From the NCBI GenBank assembly GCA_949296525.1, contig CASFOP010000004.1:88268-152267 (forward strand): a stretch of 64,000 bases of DNA, written 5' to 3'. This stretch comes from an uncultured bacterium (GTDB lineage Bacteria; Elusimicrobiota; Elusimicrobia; Elusimicrobiales; Elusimicrobiaceae). Positions 58,606 through 64,000 of the stretch are shown here, one piece after another. The notes under the pieces are model-generated. The model worked only from the letters and a program-made list of their open reading frames with translations. It was not told the DNA's origin and made no database searches. A program made the translations under genes and the position numbers. The first letter of the stretch is position 1, and every line of letters begins with the position of its first letter.

Positions 58606-58693
58606 AGTTCGTCCTCCTTGCAACCTCTTTTTTATATCCTAATAAATTTTTACTTTGCCGGATAGACAGTACAAATTCACATACAGGTGGTTT

Positions 58694-60265
58694 ATGAATA
58701 AAACCGATATACAAAACGCGGATTATTTCCGCACCCGCTACGAAGATATGAAATCCCAGGCGGCCTCCTGGCAGAGCGCCTGGAAAGAGCTGGCCAAATA
58801 CATTGCGCCCACGCGCGGATTTTTTGAGGGGGACAATCCGTCCGACGGACGCAAACTGGACCACCGCGCGCTGATAGATTCGGACCCTTTGCTGGCCGTG
58901 GAAGTGTTAAGCGCGGGCATGATGAGCGGGCTGACCAGCCCCAGCCGCAGCTGGTTTGAGCTGTCCCTGCCCGACGGGGAACTGATGAAGCAAAGCGCGG
59001 TGCGCGCCTGGACACATGAAGTGCGCCGGCGCATGGAAGAAGTGTTTGCTCGCTCCAATATATACAGCGTATTGCATGGGTTTTATCAGGAAATTTCCGT
59101 TTTTGGCACGGCGGCGTTTTTGCTGGAAGAAGATTTTGACCGCGTGATTTCCTGCCGCCTTTTCACCGCCGGGGAATATGTGCTGGACTGCGACGAAAAG
59201 GGCCGTATCAATGCCTTTGGGCGGGAGTTTTGGATGACGCCGGCGCAAATGGCCGAAAAATTCGGTCAGGAAAACCTGCCGCTTCCCGTGCGCCGCGCGG
59301 CGCAGGAAAACCGTGGCGGCTGGTTTAAAGTGCGCCATCTGATTTTGCCCAATCCGCAGGCCGACGAACGCAAGCTGGATTTTGCGCATATGCCCTACAC
59401 GTCGGTGTATATGACGCCGCAGGGGGAGGTTTTGCGCCGCGGCGGATACCGCGAATTCCCCATCATTGCCGCGCGCTGGGAAGTGAAAAACTCATCCGAC
59501 ATTTACGGCCGCGGCCCGGGCTGGAAAGCGCTGGGCGACGTCAAAATGCTGCAAAAAATGCAGAAAACCAAACTCGTTGCTCTGGACAAAAACACCAACC
59601 CGCCCATGCAGGTGTCCGCCAACGTGCAGGGCGAAGTGAACCTGCTGCCCGGCGGCCTCACGCGCTACAGCGGCAGCGGCGGCGACGCCGCCGTCAAGCC
59701 CGCCTATCAGGTGCCGGTGGACTTAAATGCGCTGGAAGCCAGCATGGAACGCGTGAAGCAGACCATTAAGGGGCAGTTTTTCGCCGACGTATTTTTAATG
59801 CTCGGCACGCAGAATTTTTCCCGCATGACCGCCACGGAAGTGGCCGAACGCCACCAGGAAAAAATGCTGGTGCTGGGGCCCGTGCTGGAGCGGCTGAAAA
59901 ACGAACTGTTGGACCCCTTGATTGAACGAACTTTTGCCATTATGTACCGCCGCGGCGTGGTGCCGCTGCCGCCGCCGCAGATACAGGGGCGGGAACTGAA
60001 GGTGCAGTATGTGTCCATGATTGCCCAGGCGCAAAAACAGAGCGGCATGGCGGCCCTGCAGCAGGCGGTGGCCTATGCGGCCAGCCTAGCCCAGGGTAAC
60101 GGCGAAGTGCTGGACAAAGTAAATTTTGACGCCGCGCTGGAAGAAGGACTGGATATGCTGGGCGTACCGCCCAATTTGCTGCGCTCCGATGAAGAAGCAC
60201 AGCAAATACGCACCCGCCGCATGCAGCAGGCGGCGCAGCTGGCCGCTCAACAAAACACCCACTGA
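58694..60265 (+). CDS. Phage portal (head-tail connector) protein
   Basis: A 523-residue portal of the podovirus head-tail connector type. Seen: 'YRWFM' lies outside; from the ATG, 'WKELAKYIAPTRGFF', 'GMMSGLTSPSRSWFEL', 'YQEISVFGTAAFLLEEDFD', 'YGRGPGWKALGDVKML', 'MTATEVAERHQEKMLVLGP' and a C-terminal helical part rich in Gln. The dodecameric portal is the DNA channel and tail attachment site. Ribosome site AGGTGG before the ATG at 58694; the frame is open 13 codons further up. Confidence 0.93.
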   Translation: MNKTDIQNADYFRTRYEDMKSQAASWQSAWKELAKYIAPTRGFFEGDNPSDGRKLDHRALIDSDPLLAVEVLSAGMMSGLTSPSRSWFELSLPDGELMKQSAVRAWTHEVRRRMEEVFARSNIYSVLHGFYQEISVFGTAAFLLEEDFDRVISCRLFTAGEYVLDCDEKGRINAFGREFWMTPAQMAEKFGQENLPLPVRRAAQENRGGWFKVRHLILPNPQADERKLDFAHMPYTSVYMTPQGEVLRRGGYREFPIIAARWEVKNSSDIYGRGPGWKALGDVKMLQKMQKTKLVALDKNTNPPMQVSANVQGEVNLLPGGLTRYSGSGGDAAVKPAYQVPVDLNALEASMERVKQTIKGQFFADVFLMLGTQNFSRMTATEVAERHQEKMLVLGPVLERLKNELLDPLIERTFAIMYRRGVVPLPPPQIQGRELKVQYVSMIAQAQKQSGMAALQQAVAYAASLAQGNGEVLDKVNFDAALEEGLDMLGVPPNLLRSDEEAQQIRTRRMQQAAQLAAQQNTH

Positions 60266-60374
60266 CATTTAAATCCGCGCCGGCGGGACTGTCTGAAATT
60301 ACCGTACGCCCGCCCGCGGCGCCGGGGGAAACGCACCGGACGTTTCCCCCAGGTGAAACAGGAGGAAAATTTAC

Positions 60375-60683
60375 ATGAAAAGAAGGACAGCGGAAAAAAG
60401 AAACCAGGCCGACCTGGCCGCCGTGCTGAAACTGCCGCAGGGGCGGCGGGTGCTGTGGCGCCTGCTGCAGGCCGCGCAGGTGGACGGGCACGGCTTTGTG
60501 CCCGGGGACCCCTGCGCCACGGCTTTTCACTGCGGACAGAAGAGCCTGGGGCTTTTTCTGCAGGAGCAGATTATGGAAGTTTCGCCGCTTTTGCTGGCGC
60601 AGATGCGGACGGAATATCTGTCTGAAGTAACTTCCCAGCAGAACGAAATCAACAAAGAAAGCGAGGAAATGCACAATGTCTGA
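60375..60683 (+). CDS. Bbp19-like small phage protein
   Basis: A 102-residue protein with 'LPQGRRVLWRLLQAAQVDG', 'FVPGDPCATAFHCGQKSLG' and 'LFLQEQIMEVSP', matching the small Bbp19-like proteins found between portal and scaffold in BPP-1-type phages. Their function is not known. AGGAGG ribosome site. The 110-base gap before it holds no gene. It overlaps the next gene by eight bases. Confidence 0.8.
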   Translation: MKRRTAEKRNQADLAAVLKLPQGRRVLWRLLQAAQVDGHGFVPGDPCATAFHCGQKSLGLFLQEQIMEVSPLLLAQMRTEYLSEVTSQQNEINKESEEMHNV

Positions 60684-61269
60684 ACCCACGCAGCATGCGC
60701 CGCAGGAGGCGCAAACCGATTTGCAAATACAGGCCGCAGAAACGGCCGCAGGGCCCAGCGGCGTGGCAAACGCCGCCGCCGATAGGCCCCAACCTACCCG
60801 GGAAAAGTCTTTATCCTCCGACGTATACGCAGACATCAAACTGCCGCAGAACCTCCGGGGACGGGAGGAAACCTTCGCCGCGTTTAAACAGCTGGCGGCG
60901 GAACTGAAACTGCCCGCCGAAGCGGTGCAAAAACTGGTGCAGTGGGAGGCCAACGCGGCCGAAGAAGGCCGCAAAAGCCGCCGGGACGGACGCACACAGA
61001 TTTTGCAGCGCTGGACGCAGCAGACGCGTGATATGTTCGGCCCCGCCTACGGGCGCGAAATCACGCGTGCGCTGGATGCCGCGGAACGCTTCGGCGGGCC
61101 GGAACTGCGTGCCCTGCTGGACGCGACGGGTTTGGGCAGCCATCCGGCGGTGGTAAAGACGTTCCATAAAATCAGCCAACAAATCGGCGAGGACGAGTCC
61201 GTATCCGGCCGCGGCCGCGCGGCGGCGGACAAGACGTTTGCCGAGGCGTTGTACGGAAAAGCGCAGTAA
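60676..61269 (+). CDS. Phage scaffolding protein (putative)
   Basis: A 197-residue hydrophilic protein with a disordered Gln/Ala-rich N-terminus, a helical coiled core 'FKQLAAELKLPAEAVQKLV' and a basic C-terminal part. Position immediately before the capsid gene and composition are those of a scaffold. It also has the pattern of helical 'YGREITRALDAAERFGGPEL' (in part 'EITRALDAAERFGG') repeats seen in BPP-1-like counterparts. No protease motif is evident. Confidence 0.72.
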   Translation: MSEPTQHAPQEAQTDLQIQAAETAAGPSGVANAAADRPQPTREKSLSSDVYADIKLPQNLRGREETFAAFKQLAAELKLPAEAVQKLVQWEANAAEEGRKSRRDGRTQILQRWTQQTRDMFGPAYGREITRALDAAERFGGPELRALLDATGLGSHPAVVKTFHKISQQIGEDESVSGRGRAAADKTFAEALYGKAQ

Positions 61270-61311
61270 GCGTTTTTCCCGTCCGAAAGGACCGGCACAC
61301 AGAGGAAATTT

Positions 61312-62289
61312 ATGGCAATTATTGCAGATAAATATTATAACCTGCTGGACTATGCCAAACAGTTTGACGAGTCCGGCCAGGAGCTGGCCATTGCCGAGGT
61401 GCTCAGCAAATCCAATGACATCATCGGCGATGCAATGGTGGTGGAAAGTAACTTGGACAGCGGCCACGAATACGCCGTGCGCACGGGCATCCCCGAGGGC
61501 ACCTGGCGCAGAGCCTACCAGGGCATAGAGCCCGCCAAAGCCACCACCAAAGTGGTGGTGGAAAGCTACGGCACGCTGTCTGCCTACAGCGTGGTGGACA
61601 AGCTGATTGCCGAAAAAGGCGGCAATTTGCAGGCCGTGCGCACGGGCCAGAGCAAGGCCATTATTGCGGGCATGTCCAACACCATGGCGCGCAATTTGAT
61701 TTACGGCAACGCCGGAGAAACGCCGGAGCGTTTTACGGGGCTGGCCGCGCGCTACAACACGCTGACCGAAGCCGAAAGCGCCAGAAACGTCATTGACGCA
61801 GGCGGCGAAACCGACGGTCAGAACTCCTCCATTTACCTGGTGGTGTGGGACACGGACAAAGTGTTCACGTTCTTCCCCAAAGGCTCCAAAGCCGGCATCC
61901 AGCGCGTGGACCACGGGCTGGTCAACCACACCGACGCCGACGGCAACGAATATCCGGCCTACAAGGAATATTTTGAATGGAAGCTGGGCCTGGCCGTGCA
62001 GGACTGGCGCTATGCGGGGCGCATTTGCAACATTGACGTCAAAAACGTGCCCGCGGGCCTGATTGACAATATGTGCGAACTGGAAGAGCGCATTCAAAGC
62101 CTGAACCTGGGCAAGCCCTTCTGGTACATGAACCGCACGGTCAAGGCCGCGCTGCGCAAGCTGACCAGCAACAAGCAGAATGTGCAGTACACGCCGGATC
62201 AGATTACTTCGCGTCCGCTGATGACATTTAACGAAATCCCCGTGCACATCTGCGACGCCATCACCGACACCGAAGACGTGGTGGGCTGA
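61312..62289 (+). CDS. Phage major capsid protein (Bbp17/GP7-like)
   Basis: A 325-residue coat protein. N-terminus 'LLDYAKQFDESGQELAIAEVL' (in part 'DYAKQFDESGQELAIAEV'), 'WRRAYQGIEPAKATT', 'NLIYGNAGETPERFTGLAAR', 'YLVVWDTDKVFTFFPKGSK' and 'YMNRTVKAALRKL' match the capsid family of BPP-1-type podoviruses, known to have a topologically permuted HK97 fold. AGAGGAAA ribosome site. Likely intact. Confidence 0.9.
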   Translation: MAIIADKYYNLLDYAKQFDESGQELAIAEVLSKSNDIIGDAMVVESNLDSGHEYAVRTGIPEGTWRRAYQGIEPAKATTKVVVESYGTLSAYSVVDKLIAEKGGNLQAVRTGQSKAIIAGMSNTMARNLIYGNAGETPERFTGLAARYNTLTEAESARNVIDAGGETDGQNSSIYLVVWDTDKVFTFFPKGSKAGIQRVDHGLVNHTDADGNEYPAYKEYFEWKLGLAVQDWRYAGRICNIDVKNVPAGLIDNMCELEERIQSLNLGKPFWYMNRTVKAALRKLTSNKQNVQYTPDQITSRPLMTFNEIPVHICDAITDTEDVVG

Positions 62290-62447
62290 CGGCCGGACGG
62301 GGGCGCGCGGTGTGCAGGACCGGAACACCGGTTCCGATAAAAGAAAGCGGCTTTACCGCTGGAACGCTGCGCGCCGAACCGTGTAAGCGGCCCGGGGCCC
62401 GTACTGACGGGCCCTCAAAAAGTTTTCCAGAAAAACAAGGAGAAAAT

Positions 62448-62825
62448 ATGCTCATTGATTCTACGTTAATGCTTTCGGACAAGCAGGCCGTGACGGCCTC
62501 CGCCGCGTCTGAAAACATCATTGACCAGACGGCGGCGGGCGATGCGCACCGCCACGCCGCGGTGGTGGCCCAGGCAGACGAAGATTTTGCCGGCCTGACC
62601 AACTTAAAAATCAGTCTGCAAACCTGTGCCGATTCCGCTTTTGCCAGTCCGGTGGAGCTGGCGGCGGCCACGTTTGCGCTGGCGGATTTAAAGGCGGGAA
62701 AAGCCCTGCTGAAAATGGCCCTGCCTTCGGGCGCTCTGCGATATATCCGCGGCTATTATACCGTCAGCGGGACGGGAACGGCGGGCAAAATCTCGCTGTT
62801 TATTACGGACGAACCCGGCCAATAA
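62448..62825 (+). CDS. Bbp16-like capsid cement protein
   Basis: A 125-residue protein with 'LMLSDKQAVTASAASENIID', 'DFAGLTNLKISLQTCADSAF', 'ELAAATFALADLKAG', and 'RYIRGYYTVSGTGTAGKIS', the pattern of the BPP-1 cement protein Bbp16, a jelly-roll that decorates and stabilises the capsid. AAGGAG ribosome site. It lies 158 bases after the capsid gene and is the last phage gene visible. Confidence 0.88.
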   Translation: MLIDSTLMLSDKQAVTASAASENIIDQTAAGDAHRHAAVVAQADEDFAGLTNLKISLQTCADSAFASPVELAAATFALADLKAGKALLKMALPSGALRYIRGYYTVSGTGTAGKISLFITDEPGQ

Positions 62826-62839
62826 GCCGGCGGGAGAAA

Positions 62840-62869
62840 CGGGGCGCGCTCTGCCCGCGCCCCGATTTT
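62840..62869 (+). terminator. Terminator after the cement gene
   Basis: Perfect nine-pair stem (62840-62848 with 62856-62864) followed by ATTTTA, 15 bases after the cement stop. Confidence 0.8.
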
Positions 62870-63241
62870 ATGCCGTGTCATCAAGGGTTTTGCCTTTTTG
62901 AAAAGGCTGCTTTCGGCAGGATGTTATTTCTATTTCTTATGCTTAAAGGCGGCCCCGTCTTTTTAGGGTGAGCAGGTGCCCGGTTGCTGATATCTGGGGG
63001 ATTTTGGTCTTATCCGCAGTAAGGTTTTCCGTGTTCTCATTTCCGCATGGTTTGTGCCCGTTCCTGTTGCGACCGGACATTTTAACGCATTTTTTAAGAG
63101 GGGAGTATGCCCTTTTCCCTTCAAAATCGCGCTAAAGGGCAAAAATGGCGAAAAATACCCCAAAACAAGCCTCAATGGCCATTAAATAACGCTTTGGACA
63201 AGAAGAACAGCGAAAAATACGGGATAAAAAGAAGGGGTTCT
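62870..63241. other. Transition region, no recognisable gene
   Basis: Base composition falls step by step from the GC-rich phage module to the AT-rich end. An open frame starting with ATG at 63107 runs in frame into the rpoB segment, but its first 45 residues resemble nothing in RpoB, so it looks accidental. The likely join lies in this stretch, probably close to 63200-63241. Confidence 0.5.
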
Positions 63242-64000
63242 CCAAAAAAATCTGAAGAGGAAGCTCGTGAAGATGCAAAAACATATGATGTTCCATTATA
63301 TGCCGATATTGTAATAGTTAATAATGAAACTGGAGAGATAATTAAACCAAAGAAAACAAACAAATCAACAGAAGATGGCGTATTTATGGCTAATATTCCA
63401 TTAATGACTAAAAAAGGAACTTTCATTATTAATGGTATTGAAAAAGTAGTTATTGCACAAATTGTTAGATCTCCTGGTGTTTATGCTTTACCTAAATCTC
63501 AAATTAAATTAAATAGTTCAAGAAAAAAAGTTGTTGAAGACAATGTTTGTGAAGTGTTACCATCAAAAGGTACATTAATTATTTCAAACATCAACAAATC
63601 TAAAGAAGTATTGAATTTCATCATGAGAGATGTTTCAGGTGAATCTGCAGCAACTATTAATGTTGTTGAATTCTTAAAAGCTTTTGGTATGAGTTCAAAT
63701 GAAATTGATAGAATATTTGCAAGTGAAGCAATTATTAAAAAATCTAAATTAGTAGATATTTATACTCCAGATTCTATTCTTTCATTAAAAGAAATGGAAA
63801 AAGATATTAATGCAATTTATGTTGCATTAGATGAATTTGAAAACAAAGATGAAGCTTTAGACTCAATTCTTAAAAAAGGGCACAAACTAGAACAAAAATT
63901 AAAAACTTCATTATTTAAATATTTACTATTAAAACAAGAAATTGAAAATAAACCATCAAAAAATACTCCTGAATTAAAACACAACATGGATGTTTTAATG
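63242..64000 (+). CDS. rpoB: RNA polymerase beta subunit fragment (Mollicutes-like), both ends missing
   Basis: About 253 codons with no stop, running off the window. 'SEEEAREDAKTYDVPLYA', 'GVFMANIPLMTKKGTFIING' (20 residues) and 'IEKVVIAQIVRSPGVYAL' are the conserved N-terminal beta-subunit blocks (usual 'GTFIINGTERVVVSQL.RSPGV'). Very AT-rich codon use (AAA, ATT, TTA, AGA), unlike every other gene here. The sequence fits a Mollicutes or similar AT-rich Firmicute. The true N-terminal 90 or so residues are absent, replaced by unrelated sequence. Most likely foreign sequence joined during assembly. Confidence 0.85.

Noticed and set aside
63107..63241. A novel N-terminal domain fused in frame to RpoB
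   Set aside because: Its residues resemble nothing in RpoB, composition shifts inside it, and the start is a chance ATG; an assembly join is simpler.
63242..64000. Horizontal transfer of rpoB into the host
   Set aside because: The fragment lacks its N-terminus, has fully foreign codon use, and sits at a broken phage module; no mobile element is seen.

Overview
The window looks like the chromosome of a Gram-negative, fermentative-type anaerobe. The best fit is an Elusimicrobiota-like bacterium. This is an inference from moderately high GC, an LPS export and Kdo pathway, and an unusually large set of type IV pilin-like genes at several loci (twelve, one broken), together with a complete pilus/type II-like assembly operon. 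No rRNA gene is present, so the phylum call cannot be settled here.

Layout. 1-5986 (minus): a MoxR/DUF58 pair, then an operon fmt - PASTA protein - rpe - rpsP - khpA - trmD - rplS, with rimM missing from its usual place. 6077-8623: a structured, inverted-repeat-rich leader, an outer-membrane barrel gene with pentapeptide repeats, and a MATE transporter. 8747-12080: an ECF sigma factor, a cysteine-rich membrane protein and a thioredoxin-CcdA fusion, then a membrane-anchored flavodoxin and a DUF4491 protein. 12156-15374: tRNA-Ser, hisS, aspS. 15660-21711: a cysteine-rich lipoprotein and a giant protein of about 13 PAS domains plus one GAF with no output domain. 22012-26022: SlyD-like FKBP, GMP reductase, a three-pilin cassette and a pilin pseudogene. 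26035-31119 (minus): cysE, lptB, lptA-like and lptC-like lipoproteins, kdsD, a 55-residue membrane protein and kdsA, which together cover Kdo synthesis and LPS export. 31159-35660: a pilin translationally coupled to an AlbA_2/Schlafen-type protein, a soluble MgtE-N/CBS protein, and a DUF885 protein that has lost its metal ligands. 35861-37354: tRNA-Lys, tRNA-Leu, tig.

37689-55196 is the pilus locus: an O-antigen-ligase/TPR protein, an OmpA-like wall protein, a PilM-PilN fusion, PilO, PilP, secretin, PilB-type ATPase, PilC-type platform protein, six prepilins including PilV/W/X-like ones, and a secreted HExxH protease. A lone pilin follows at 55538.

56379-62825 is a phage head module resembling that of Bordetella phage BPP-1: small and large terminase, portal, Bbp19-like, scaffold, Bbp17-like capsid and Bbp16-like cement. 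No tail, lysis or integrase genes are visible. After a terminator at 62840 the sequence changes character, and from about 63242 to the end it is a very AT-rich rpoB fragment of Mollicutes type. I regard the right end as a probable assembly chimera.

Recurring regulatory features: extended -10 promoters of the form TTTGCTATAAT or close variants; five genes whose -10 lies only 6-7 bases before the start codon and which lack a Shine-Dalgarno (probable leaderless mRNAs); and two pilin genes with poly-T tracts inside their promoter-like sequence.
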